This document shows, piece by piece, positions 1 to 7,434 of a stretch of 9,324 nt of DNA (the first letter of the stretch is position 1; each line of letters starts with the position of its first letter). The stretch is from an uncultured Clostridiaceae bacterium. Lineage in GTDB: Bacteria > Bacillota > Clostridia > Lachnospirales > Lachnospiraceae. The position numbers were made by a program, and so were the translations under genes. The notes below the pieces were generated by a model, which was not told the DNA's origin, did not search any database, and was given only the letters and a program-made list of their open reading frames with translations. Location of the stretch: positions 1 to 9,324 of the forward strand of contig CATKZA010000038.1 in NCBI GenBank assembly GCA_949841235.1. Direction: 5' to 3'.

Positions 1-3000
1 AATCTCCTCTCTCTCTCCCTTTCCCTCCATCATGGGATCATCAATATGATAATATAGCACACCGGCAGGAATCACCAATTTCTTTCCGCCATCACTCTGC
101 TTCTCCTGATCCACCCCTGCCTTCAAATACACCAGAAGCTGCATCTGCAAGCCGTAATACAAATCCGACAGGGAAATATTCTTCTTGCCCGTCTTATAAT
201 CCACGATTTTAATATAGGAACTGCCGCCCTGCTCCATCTTATCCGTCCGATCAATTTTGCCCACCAGCCGAAGCAGTCCGCCATCCCCGGAAATATCCTC
301 CCCCCTCGTGCGGTGCATCACCTCGAAGGAAATCTCGCTCTCCACCGTAGCGAACTGCCCCCGTTCCATCTGCTTCGTAATCGCCCAAATCGTGCGCCGC
401 AAGATTCTCTGGAGTCTGGTAATGAGATAGCTGTCCCTCTCCGTTCGATGGAGCAAATCATCCCTGTAATCCTCCACCGCCCGCAAGACGCACTTTTCTC
501 CCCTGGATTTCTGTTCCTCCTCGGGAATATCCCCCCAATTTTCCCCCCGGGAAATCATATCCCTGGTATATAATTCCAATGCGCGATGCACGATATTCCC
601 GATATCAAAAAAAGCCACCTGATGCTCCTGCCGCTCTCGCAACTTCAGCCCATACCGCATAAAATAAGCAAAGGCGCAGGCCGCATACTGTTCAAACTGG
701 GAAGTACTGCCCGTAAGAATTTCCTGATAGAGCCTCTTCGCCACCTCCTTAGACAGCATGGTCTGATCCTCCCGGTAAAATGCCGCATCCAGCAGCCTAT
801 CCACCTTCTTTCTCCCCAAGGCATCCTCCCGATAGTACCGATAAATCTCCCGCCATTTCTTCCCCTGAAAACTCCTGTCCCGCAATCCCCGAATCAGATA
901 ATCCGCTCCCCAAGAATTGCCCAAAAGGTAACTGTCATCCTGACGATTTTCCTCTACCACTGGAATGAGTTTTGGGTACATATTTTTGACCCTATCTATG
1001 ATGTAGGCAGGATTCTTCCCCTTGCCGTCATTCCCCGTCTCGCAATAAGTCAGGTACAGATGGCGGGAAGGCTTTGTCAGATTCAAATACAGATAAAATT
1101 GCTCCGTATAAATCTTCTCCCGCAGAGTAGGAGCCAATTCATACTCTTCCTCCGCCAGAAACAGCCTTTCCGAGTCAGAAATCACGCCGCCGCCCCCGCC
1201 GGAAGCAGGAATATTTCCGTCATTCATTCCCAAAAAGAAAAGATATTTCACATGGGCAAGCCGGGTTCTGTTCATATCCCCAATCACTACCTGATCCACC
1301 CCCGGAGGTATCAGCCCCACTCTGGCTTCAGAAAATCCCGTGGTCAGAATTTCCTGAAACTCCCGCAAATCCATTACCTCCTCCCCCAGAAGCTCCACAA
1401 GCCTGTCAAACACCCCCAGCACAATGCCATATAACTGCTGGTACTCCCACTGCAATGTGGGTTCTCCCTGCATGCCAAACTCCTCCGCCCGCCTCATGAT
1501 TTTCTCAAAATAGCGCTCCCGCTCCATCCATTCGCAGAAAGCAGTAGCGAACTCCCTCACAGAATGCTTTCCCCTTCCCACCGCTTCATACAATTCCCCC
1601 AGCTGGTCTATCGTCTCCTGTCTGGCAGTGTCCAGCATCAAATGAATCTCCTGCTGCCTCTCCTTCCGCTCCTTGTCAGAATTTCCCTGATTCCTTCCCA
1701 GAGAAAAGACATTCTCCGCCTTCCACACCTCCTGCCACTTCTTATAGCCCCGAATGCCCGTTGCACGCAGGAAATTCTCCAGCAAATCCCCCTGTTCCAG
1801 CGTCACATGGGAAAAGATATTCTTCTCAAAGGCCATCACCTTCTCCGCCTGAAAGTTCGATAAGAAAATATCAATAGCCTGCTGAATCAGTTCCACAAAA
1901 GGATGCTCCTCGATCCCTTTCTTCTGATCCACGAAATAGGGAATCTTCGCCCTCTCCAGAATCTCTCCCGCCAATGTGCCGTACACGCTCAAATCCCCGG
2001 TAATCACCGCAATATCCCGATATCTGGCTTCCCCCCGGTGCAAAAGCCCCCGAATCTGCTCTGCCACAAACTCCGCTTCCTGCTCCGGCTGCCTCATAAC
2101 ATGAATCGAAATATCCCCCGGCTCCTCCCCGAACTCTTCCATGGGATACCGAAACAACCTCCGCTCCAACCAGGAAATCCCCGGCGTCTCGGAAAATCTC
2201 GTCTCCTCGACCTGCTCCCCGGTCCAAATCTCAGGACATACCTCAATGCCATGAGCCTGCGCCATCTTCCTCAACCGAAATATCGTCTGCTGGCTCATAT
2301 AAAAAAGGCCGTGCTTCGCCCCCGGCTTCACGATGCTCACGCCCTTGTCAATCGTCACCGTCACATACACCTTCCTTGCAATGGGAAGAAGCCTCTCAAT
2401 AAACTGGTACTGGGTGGGAGTAAATCCGGTAAACCCATCCAGGCACACCACGCTGTCCCGCAGAATCCCCGATTCCTCCGTCACCCCGGCAAGCACCGTC
2501 ATAACCTCCTCCGAGGTAATGAAATGCTCCTCCAGATAATCAGAAAATCCCCGATAAATCTTCTGCATATCCCGCAATTTCCGCACTAGAAGGGGCTGCT
2601 TTCCCGCACTGGCAATCATTTCCGACAGCGTCTCCTCATCAATGCCATACTGGTACAGCTCCGACAGAAAGGACTTGATTTCCTGCACATACCCCTCCTT
2701 ATGGATATTTTTTCCAAAATAATCCAGCTCCCCCTCCATCTGAGTCAGCACCTTTTTTAGAACCATCGTCTTGCCCATGTCATCCAGCACCGGAAGATTT
2801 CCCGCCCCCGTCTCCTCAAACACACGAAACGCAAGGCGCACAAAACTCTGCACATCAATATTCATAATACCCTTCGACGCACTGATGCTAATTAACTCCT
2901 TCTGGGTCTGCATCGTAAATTGCTCCGGCACCAGAAAGATATACTGCCTCTGGGGAAAATAAGCCGCCTCCTGGGAAATGAAATGCTGGGCATAGTGAGT

Positions 3001-3042
3001 CTTTCCGCATCCCGAGCCTCCCAATATAAACTGTAATGACAT
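1..3042 (-). CDS. addB: AddB, ATP-dependent helicase/nuclease subunit B (3' end beyond left edge)
   Basis: Large subunit of the AddAB helicase-nuclease, which resects double-strand breaks to a Chi-like site and prepares 3' tails for RecA in the cytoplasm. The frame is open for 1014 codons from ATG 3042 to the left edge. The family runs to about 1150 residues, so roughly the last 140 are missing. The N-terminus carries a Walker A loop (GGSGCGKT, residues 8-15). The C-terminal RecB-type nuclease domain is visible: VGKIDRTD with D931, then IVDYKTGKK with D948 and K950, the PD-(D/E)XK active-site residues. C789 in EQYAACAFAYF matches the first of the four iron-sulfur cysteines; the other three lie past the edge. 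An AGAAAGGA sequence lies 12 nt upstream of ATG 3042. An in-frame ATG at 3054 abuts it too closely and is less likely. addA is expected just off the left edge. Identification is firm. Confidence 0.96.
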   Translation of the reverse strand, partial: MSLQFILGGSGCGKTHYAQHFISQEAAYFPQRQYIFLVPEQFTMQTQKELISISASKGIMNIDVQSFVRLAFRVFEETGAGNLPVLDDMGKTMVLKKVLTQMEGELDYFGKNIHKEGYVQEIKSFLSELYQYGIDEETLSEMIASAGKQPLLVRKLRDMQKIYRGFSDYLEEHFITSEEVMTVLAGVTEESGILRDSVVCLDGFTGFTPTQYQFIERLLPIARKVYVTVTIDKGVSIVKPGAKHGLFYMSQQTIFRLRKMAQAHGIEVCPEIWTGEQVEETRFSETPGISWLERRLFRYPMEEFGEEPGDISIHVMRQPEQEAEFVAEQIRGLLHRGEARYRDIAVITGDLSVYGTLAGEILERAKIPYFVDQKKGIEEHPFVELIQQAIDIFLSNFQAEKVMAFEKNIFSHVTLEQGDLLENFLRATGIRGYKKWQEVWKAENVFSLGRNQGNSDKERKERQQEIHLMLDTARQETIDQLGELYEAVGRGKHSVREFATAFCEWMERERYFEKIMRRAEEFGMQGEPTLQWEYQQLYGIVLGVFDRLVELLGEEVMDLREFQEILTTGFSEARVGLIPPGVDQVVIGDMNRTRLAHVKYLFFLGMNDGNIPASGGGGGVISDSERLFLAEEEYELAPTLREKIYTEQFYLYLNLTKPSRHLYLTYCETGNDGKGKNPAYIIDRVKNMYPKLIPVVEENRQDDSYLLGNSWGADYLIRGLRDRSFQGKKWREIYRYYREDALGRKKVDRLLDAAFYREDQTMLSKEVAKRLYQEILTGSTSQFEQYAACAFAYFMRYGLKLRERQEHQVAFFDIGNIVHRALELYTRDMISRGENWGDIPEEEQKSRGEKCVLRAVEDYRDDLLHRTERDSYLITRLQRILRRTIWAITKQMERGQFATVESEISFEVMHRTRGEDISGDGGLLRLVGKIDRTDKMEQGGSSYIKIVDYKTGKKNISLSDLYYGLQMQLLVYLKAGVDQEKQSDGGKKLVIPAGVLYYHIDDPMMEGKGEREEI

Positions 3043-3186
3043 CCTAAATCCCATTCCTTTCTAAAAAATATGTGTACCGAAATGAAAACATTGCCTGCTA
3101 CTATGAGCGGCAAAGTCGTGACTAGCAACAACCACACAATTTTCTTCCTATCAATCAACCACATTACTTTACTTCTTTAATATTAT

Positions 3187-3215
3187 ATGTTATAGTATTT
3201 ATGTAAAAAGTGCAA
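3187..3215 (-). promoter_or_regulatory. Possible sigma-A promoter for addB
   Basis: On the minus strand TTGCAC (3215-3210) is followed after 17 nt by TAACAT (3192-3187). A TATAAC (3194-3189) at 15 nt is an alternative -10, and a perfect TATAAT at 3187-3182 has no well-placed -35. The mRNA would have a leader of about 140 nt before ATG 3042. In such A+T-rich DNA the -10 choice is uncertain. Confidence 0.35.
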
Positions 3216-3218
3216 CTT

Positions 3219-3245
3219 TTGACATCATCCTATTTTATTTATAAA
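3219..3245 (+). promoter_or_regulatory. Possible promoter for the secreted peptidase gene
   Basis: A perfect TTGACA (3219-3224) is followed by TATAAA (3240-3245) at 15 nt, or by TAAATA (3242-3247) at 17 nt. The -35 is good; the -10 is either strong but close or well spaced but weak. Transcription from here would give a leader of about 130 nt before ATG 3381. It lies back to back with the addB promoter candidate, so one regulator could affect both directions. Confidence 0.4.
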
Positions 3246-3249
3246 TAGG
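3229..3249. promoter_or_regulatory. Operator-like palindrome over the plus-strand -10 region
   Basis: CCTATTT (3229-3235) and AAATAGG (3243-3249) form a perfect 7-bp inverted repeat around a 7-nt spacer, TATTTAT. It covers the spacer and -10 of the plus-strand promoter candidate, where a repressor would block RNA polymerase. Its role as an operator is inferred from position only. Confidence 0.3.
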
Positions 3250-3293
3250 AAATATAGGAAACGGCTTAATTTCTCAATTTTTTATTGATTGTC

Positions 3294-3347
3294 TATTTTT
3301 CTTTAATAATATATTTTCTTTAATAAAAGTATTTTTCTTATATTTGT
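3294..3347. repeat. Three tandem 18-bp A+T-rich units upstream of the peptidase gene
   Basis: The string TATTTT(T)CTT recurs at 3294, 3312 and 3330, an exact 18-bp period. Units 1 and 2 share TTTTCTTTAATAA; unit 3 keeps TATTTTTCTT and then diverges. The units end 33 bp before the start codon. They may be binding sites for a regulator or a slippage-derived repeat; low sequence complexity makes chance similarity possible. Confidence 0.45.
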
Positions 3348-3380
3348 AACGTGTAATTTAGCAAAACGAAAGGATTTATT

Positions 3381-4643
3381 ATGACAAAAAAGAAGATTTA
3401 TATTTCAATAACATGTATAATTATGTTTTTGTGTTTTCATTTTCCCAATACTGCATATGCAGCACAAGATAGTGATACTGGGAAAGTATGCTCAGAATTT
3501 GTCCCACAAGAAGCATACGCTTATGCGGAAAAAATTGCTCCTGATTTACTAGCAAATGTTGTTGGTCAAGAAGCCCTATATGATGTACAATTTGACTCAT
3601 ACGATAATATACAAATTGGTGAACCATATACTATATATACGGAATCGGACAATGAAGAAGATGAAATATTTTATTTCCCTATTGTACAAAACGAAAAGGT
3701 AATTATGATATTAAGCGTATATAAAGATTTTGATGGTTGGACTGCATCATTGTCTAAAGGAATAGCTGAGGAACTGAATCAAATTAACTCTCAGGCTCAA
3801 ACCGCAATAGTATACTATGATAATGGCACAGTATATTGTGCCAACGAAAACAAAAAAATAAAGGCTGAGCATTCCAATGTATTACAAGATCAAGCCTGTG
3901 GCAATCTTGATTATAAAATAATTATAAAGGAGGAGAAAAAGAGGAATCACGTTCATGATGTATTAGATGAAAATACGGAACTAAATAATATAGAACCTCA
4001 ATCTGAAAAAAATATTCAAAAAGATTTAGTTTATCCAATAGATAATGCTTCCGTTGGAAAGGCATCTATTTCACTATCAAAATCATCTACTCCGACAGGG
4101 TATTATGCATCAAATCCTCTAATGATTAATATAGCTACTGCGAAATCGCTTAATACAGTAGGTTGCTTATGTACACAACGAGATTCTTCTGGAAAAGAAA
4201 GAGGCATGTGTTGGGCTGCATCGGTAGCATCTATAGTCAGATATAGAAAAGGGAACCGATCATTGACCGCTCAAAAAGTTTGCAAAAGTATGAATATAGG
4301 ATTAGATAAAGGTGGAACAATATTTGAAGCGCAAAACGCCCTTTCAAAATATGGCCTTAAATATACTTTTAAAGGATCACAATTATCCTATAATGCCATT
4401 AAAAATAGCATTTCAAATAAATGGTCAATTTATATGAGTTGTAAATATATGGTGAACGGCGTTGAAAAAAGGGGACACGCTGTAACTATAATTGGATATG
4501 GTAAAAATGTTTCCTCTGGCAAGGAATCAATTTATTTATGGAATAGCGGCTCCAGGCAAATTCAAACTGTAGTCTATAATCCCAAAGGAACAACTTTTTC
4601 ATACATTTCAAAAAAGTGGACATGGAAATATTCATTATATTAA
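3381..4643 (+). CDS. Secreted papain-fold cysteine peptidase precursor (C39_2/C47-like)
   Basis: A 420-residue exported cysteine peptidase precursor. Residues 1-27 form a signal peptide (Lys-rich start, hydrophobic core, AYA before A28). Residues 28 to about 240 look like a propeptide: a stretch with FYFPIVQNEKVIMILSVYKD (97-116) of the type that shields such enzymes, then a polar Lys/Glu/Asn-rich linker (about 183-220). The catalytic domain is residues 245-420: GMCWAAS gives the nucleophile C277, RGHAVTIIGYG gives H366, and YLWNSGS gives N388, the papain order Cys-His-Asn. Q266 could be the oxyanion glutamine, though it lies 11 residues before the Cys rather than papain's 6. AAAGGA at 3369-3374 with 6-nt spacing supports ATG 3381. 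The gene is A+T-rich, unlike addB and the chemoreceptor, which suggests acquisition. The fold is secure; subfamily (staphopain-like C47 or Peptidase_C39_2) and substrate are unknown. Confidence 0.85.
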   Translation: MTKKKIYISITCIIMFLCFHFPNTAYAAQDSDTGKVCSEFVPQEAYAYAEKIAPDLLANVVGQEALYDVQFDSYDNIQIGEPYTIYTESDNEEDEIFYFPIVQNEKVIMILSVYKDFDGWTASLSKGIAEELNQINSQAQTAIVYYDNGTVYCANENKKIKAEHSNVLQDQACGNLDYKIIIKEEKKRNHVHDVLDENTELNNIEPQSEKNIQKDLVYPIDNASVGKASISLSKSSTPTGYYASNPLMINIATAKSLNTVGCLCTQRDSSGKERGMCWAASVASIVRYRKGNRSLTAQKVCKSMNIGLDKGGTIFEAQNALSKYGLKYTFKGSQLSYNAIKNSISNKWSIYMSCKYMVNGVEKRGHAVTIIGYGKNVSSGKESIYLWNSGSRQIQTVVYNPKGTTFSYISKKWTWKYSLY

Positions 4644-4741
4644 TTGCATATATATTGGTGACATGCCCTTATTAAGAGACCGGCAAGCAAAGCGGACTAT
4701 GTTAACTGCTAATATGAAGAAGAAAGGATCGAATTTTATCC

Positions 4742-5149
4742 ATGAAGAAGTTGACAATCGCAACACTTACAATAGCCATATTGATTGGAGGAATATACTA
4801 TTTCACACAACCTAAGATAGAATACAATAACTCCGTCTTTACCCCCCAGCGGAAAAAAGAACTAAACGGGATAACTTACTGGGTTGGCGGAAAAGAAAAG
4901 AACATCCATCCCGAAAGAAAAATGGATAACGTATTCGCCCTGCTTGCAAGGGAACCCCTCAAAAAGCATTCCCACAAGAATAGCGAAAGGGATGGACATT
5001 TTTCAGTTACCCTTCAATTTGAAGATTCCGTTATGGAACTTGGCGTTTTAGATCAAGAACTAACGATTGCATCCGACAACGAAAAAATAGATGGCTTATA
5101 CGAAGCAAGCGATGATTTTGCCGGTAGATTGTCAGAACTTTTAGAATGA
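4742..5149 (+). CDS. Small membrane-anchored or exported protein of unknown function
   Basis: A 135-residue protein. MKK is followed by a hydrophobic segment (about residues 4-22) and then a soluble domain that should face outside. There is no lipobox cysteine and no clear signal-peptidase site, so an N-terminal anchor is more likely than release. The outer part begins with a KIEYNN...FTPQRKKELNGI stretch, then a beta-rich pattern (ITYWVGGKEKNIH 44-56, FSVTLQFEDSVMEL 87-100), ending in a short helix. The layout is loosely like small exported proteins of the DUF5301 kind, but I cannot assign it. It lies 98 nt after the peptidase gene on the same strand with no terminator seen between them, so cotranscription is likely. 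An AAAGGA (4723-4728 region) sits 13 nt before the ATG, which is rather far. Encoding the inhibitor or partner of the peptidase is a hypothesis from position only. Confidence 0.7.
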   Translation: MKKLTIATLTIAILIGGIYYFTQPKIEYNNSVFTPQRKKELNGITYWVGGKEKNIHPERKMDNVFALLAREPLKKHSHKNSERDGHFSVTLQFEDSVMELGVLDQELTIASDNEKIDGLYEASDDFAGRLSELLE

Positions 5150-5335
5150 ACAAAATAAGTTGCATTCAAATTTCCCTGATTTAGGAAAAACTAATTTTAG
5201 TTCCTTCGATAAAATCAGTTCTATTGCTGGTGAAATGAAATGCCTGATTGGAGATTGGGATGATACCGAGAAAATGCAAAAGAACTTTGGTGCACATAGG
5301 TAAAACACTGATTTTTCCTGTACGTTGCCACACAC
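5150..5335. other. Intergenic stretch with a possible coding remnant
   Basis: No intact gene is visible between the small exported protein and the terminator. One plus-strand frame is open from 5145 to a TAA at 5301-5303, about 52 codons, and reads like real protein (for example SSFDKISSIAGEMKCLIGDW) but lacks a convincing start or ribosome binding site. It may be the tail of a decayed gene. I do not recognise the parent family. The stretch lies between imperfect inverted repeats listed separately. Confidence 0.35.
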
Positions 5336-5386
5336 AAAAAGAGCCAGATAAAGTTTGGAAATATCTGGTTCTTTTTGTATGCAACT
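5158..5386. repeat. Imperfect 13-bp inverted repeats bounding a 229-bp segment
   Basis: AGTTGCATTCAAA at 5158-5170 and the reverse complement of AGTTGCATACAAA at 5374-5386 match at 12 of 13 positions. They enclose the possible coding remnant and the terminator between the two convergent genes. This could be the outline of a small non-autonomous mobile element or a deletion scar. No target duplication is evident, and the right copy overlaps the terminator's 3' end, so chance is not excluded. Confidence 0.3.
5336..5376. terminator. Bidirectional intrinsic terminator between convergent genes
   Basis: A 15-bp stem (AAAAAGAGCCAGATA 5336-5350 against TATCTGGTTCTTTTT 5362-5376, with one G-U type pair) closes an 11-nt loop. 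A T-run flanks the stem in both reading directions. It lies 30 bp after the chemoreceptor stop on the minus strand and also ends plus-strand transcription from the peptidase pair. Confidence 0.9.
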
Positions 5387-5406
5387 TTATGTGAGCTATG
5401 CATCAA

Positions 5407-7353
5407 CTAGTCAAGGCGGAATTTACGCACCGACTCGTTCATCAGAATTGACTGGTTAGAAAGCTCCTGCGATGTGGCAGCGCTCTCCTCTGAAGTAGCG
5501 GAAGTGCTTTCCACGACGGCGGAAATCTGGTCAATTCCATCCATGATTTGGGAGATTGCGGTAGTCTGGCTATCCACAGCTGCCACCACCGCATTCATTT
5601 TGATAGTCACATTTTCGGCAATGGAACTAGTTTTGTCCAAAGATTCCGTCACTCGATTTACCACCTGGTCACCCTCGGTGACGGCAGTAATCGAACTCTC
5701 TATCAGTTCCTTGGTGGCCTTGGCGGCCTCGTCAGATTTGCCAGCCAGATCACGCACCTCATCGGCTACCACGGCGGAGCCCTTGCCAGCCTCACCAACC
5801 CTGGCCGCTTCCACAGAGGCATTCAAAGCCAAAATATTAGTCTGGAAAGCAATACTTTCGATGGTATCAATGATTTTGCTTATCTCTGCGGAGGAGCTGG
5901 ATATCTTCTCCATTGCAGCATTTAATTCCCCAACGATATCCACGCTGGCCCCTAGCTGTGCGGCAGCTTGATCCACGAATTGACCGGCCTCTTCCGCTGC
6001 CAAGGAGGTTTGTTTTGCATTCTCGGAAATGCCAGTCACAGTGGCAGAGAGTTCATGAACTGCGCTAGCCTGCTCTGTCGCCCCCTGGCTTAGCGTCTGG
6101 GCTCCATTGGACACCTGCACGGCACTGGCCGCCACGGTTTCCGCAGACTGACGTATCTGCTGGAGCGTATTCTTCAACGAACTGTGAATCGCCTTAATCG
6201 ACTTTTCCACTGCTTCAAAATCTCCCCAATATGTACGGGTAATCTCCTCATGGAAGTCCCCATTTCCCATCAATCCCAAATGATGATCCACATCTTGAAC
6301 CACATCGTTCAGACGAAGGACGGTGGTGTTTAAGGCCTTTGCCAGCTTCGCAGTTTCATCCCGGGAAGTCACCACTGGCATGGGACTGTGCAAATCACCG
6401 TCAGCCAGCAGTTCCAGCCGTTTGACACATTTCTTGATAGGGCCGGAAATGGTGTGGCCCACTATGAGCGCCACAGGGAACGTGGAAAGCACAACACCTA
6501 GCACCACCAAAATTGTCAAAAAGATGCTCCGATCCAATGTGGACTTGAATTCCCGCTGGCTGGTTTCAATGGCTATGCTCCATTCCTGGTTGCCTCCGAT
6601 GGGGGAGAAGCCCACAAACTTATTGTCTCCATCGAAATTGTATGCGCCGAAGCCGGTTTCGCCTTCAACCATGCGCTGGTTGACTGCGGCAATATCAGAC
6701 AAACTGGAATCCTTTTTGGCGGCTTCCAGCATGTTGGAGCCCTCTTTTACCACGGAAGCTTCCCGATGACCAATGACATTGCCCCTTTTATCCAGCACAT
6801 AGGCCACGCCATCATTGCCCATTGCCAGATTGACCACAATGTCTGATAAAAAATCAGCACTAATGCCGCCATATACCACGCCCTCAAATCGATCGTTGAC
6901 TACAATGGGAACCTCCAGCAAAAAAATCATCTGTTCTCCATCGTTCATGATATCGGAAATATAAGGTTTCATGGTTGCTTTGCACTGCTGAAAATAATCT
7001 TCATTTGCGTAACTGTAACCGGTGGACGAATTACCGGCAGCATCCATCTTGCCAGTGTATAAGAAACCATTGCGCTGTGCAATATCATCTCGAATAGGGA
7101 TTAACTCCTTGGATTTAGGACCGGATGTTTGGAAAATCTCAGATGCGGCAGCCTCTTGAAGCGCCGTCCAGTAATGATCCATCTTCCACTCTACCGCATC
7201 CGCTGCCATTTGCGTAGCGGGTCCCACAGTCTTTTCCATCATGTCGTCAATTCCCTGGGCGTTCAGAAGGGCAGTTATGACTCCAATCAGTATTGAGCCA
7301 ATTAATACTACTGCCAGCATGCTAATTTGAATTTTCAATTTGATGGATTTCAT
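5407..7353 (-). CDS. Methyl-accepting chemotaxis protein with dCache sensor
   Basis: A transmembrane chemoreceptor that passes ligand occupancy to CheA/CheW. With the start at ATG 7353 it has 648 residues. Order: TM1 (about 8-30), extracellular dCache domain (about 31-272, with NEDYFQQ near 118 and GNDGVAYVLDKRGNVIGH at 179-196), TM2 (about 276-299), HAMP (GPIKK...GDL...RDETAKLA, about 304-346), a second HAMP-like unit (GNGDF...YWGDF, about 349-396) and the methyl-accepting coiled coil to the C-terminus. The hairpin tip IAFQTNILALNASVEAAR is clear, but the following stretch reads GKGSAVVADEVR where the family nearly always has GFAVVA. Candidate methylation sites include GATEQASAVHEL. There is no C-terminal CheR-docking pentapeptide. 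GGGAGG (7369-7364) sits 10 nt before ATG 7353; ATG 7359 is also possible. The gene is monocistronic, with its own promoter and terminator. The ligand is unknown. Confidence 0.95.
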   Translation of the reverse strand: MKSIKLKIQISMLAVVLIGSILIGVITALLNAQGIDDMMEKTVGPATQMAADAVEWKMDHYWTALQEAAASEIFQTSGPKSKELIPIRDDIAQRNGFLYTGKMDAAGNSSTGYSYANEDYFQQCKATMKPYISDIMNDGEQMIFLLEVPIVVNDRFEGVVYGGISADFLSDIVVNLAMGNDGVAYVLDKRGNVIGHREASVVKEGSNMLEAAKKDSSLSDIAAVNQRMVEGETGFGAYNFDGDNKFVGFSPIGGNQEWSIAIETSQREFKSTLDRSIFLTILVVLGVVLSTFPVALIVGHTISGPIKKCVKRLELLADGDLHSPMPVVTSRDETAKLAKALNTTVLRLNDVVQDVDHHLGLMGNGDFHEEITRTYWGDFEAVEKSIKAIHSSLKNTLQQIRQSAETVAASAVQVSNGAQTLSQGATEQASAVHELSATVTGISENAKQTSLAAEEAGQFVDQAAAQLGASVDIVGELNAAMEKISSSSAEISKIIDTIESIAFQTNILALNASVEAARVGEAGKGSAVVADEVRDLAGKSDEAAKATKELIESSITAVTEGDQVVNRVTESLDKTSSIAENVTIKMNAVVAAVDSQTTAISQIMDGIDQISAVVESTSATSEESAATSQELSNQSILMNESVRKFRLD

Positions 7354-7434
7354 AATCATCTTTCCTCCCAATTATTTTATAAATCTCTCGGAACCTACAA
7401 GCCAGTATAATCAATGATTTGCAATTCCTTTTAT

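Larger units (their letters stand above)
3043..3380. other. Divergent A+T-rich intergenic region
   Basis: This 338-bp gap separates addB (leftward) from the secreted peptidase gene (rightward). It is much richer in A+T than addB. It holds two back-to-back promoter-like -35 boxes (3210-3215 minus, 3219-3224 plus), a palindrome at 3229-3249 and three tandem 18-bp units at 3294-3347, all listed separately. No RNA gene or convincing coding sequence was seen. A short minus-strand frame from 3164 with a hydrophobic start was considered and rejected. Confidence 0.6.

Noticed and set aside
586..1434. Long plus-strand open frame opposite addB
   Set aside because: It is antisense to an uninterrupted addB frame with nuclease motifs, is rich in Pro, Leu, Ile and His as expected from reading a G+C-richer gene backwards, and has no ribosome binding site.
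1903..2589. Second plus-strand open frame opposite addB
   Set aside because: Same shadow pattern as above; no domain or start signal.
2892..3164. Minus-strand frame beginning with a hydrophobic stretch (MWLIDRKKIVWLLL) upstream of addB
   Set aside because: Only the first 40 residues lie outside addB; the rest is an out-of-frame reading of it. The start has a weak ribosome binding site. A leader peptide is conceivable but not supported.
5474..5971. Plus-strand frame inside the chemoreceptor gene
   Set aside because: Antisense reading of the repetitive Ala/Ser-rich signalling coiled coil, which often keeps the opposite strand open.
7354..7371. Start of the chemoreceptor at TTG 7371
   Set aside because: This codon lies inside the GGGAGG ribosome binding site; ATG 7353 or 7359 follows it at a workable distance.
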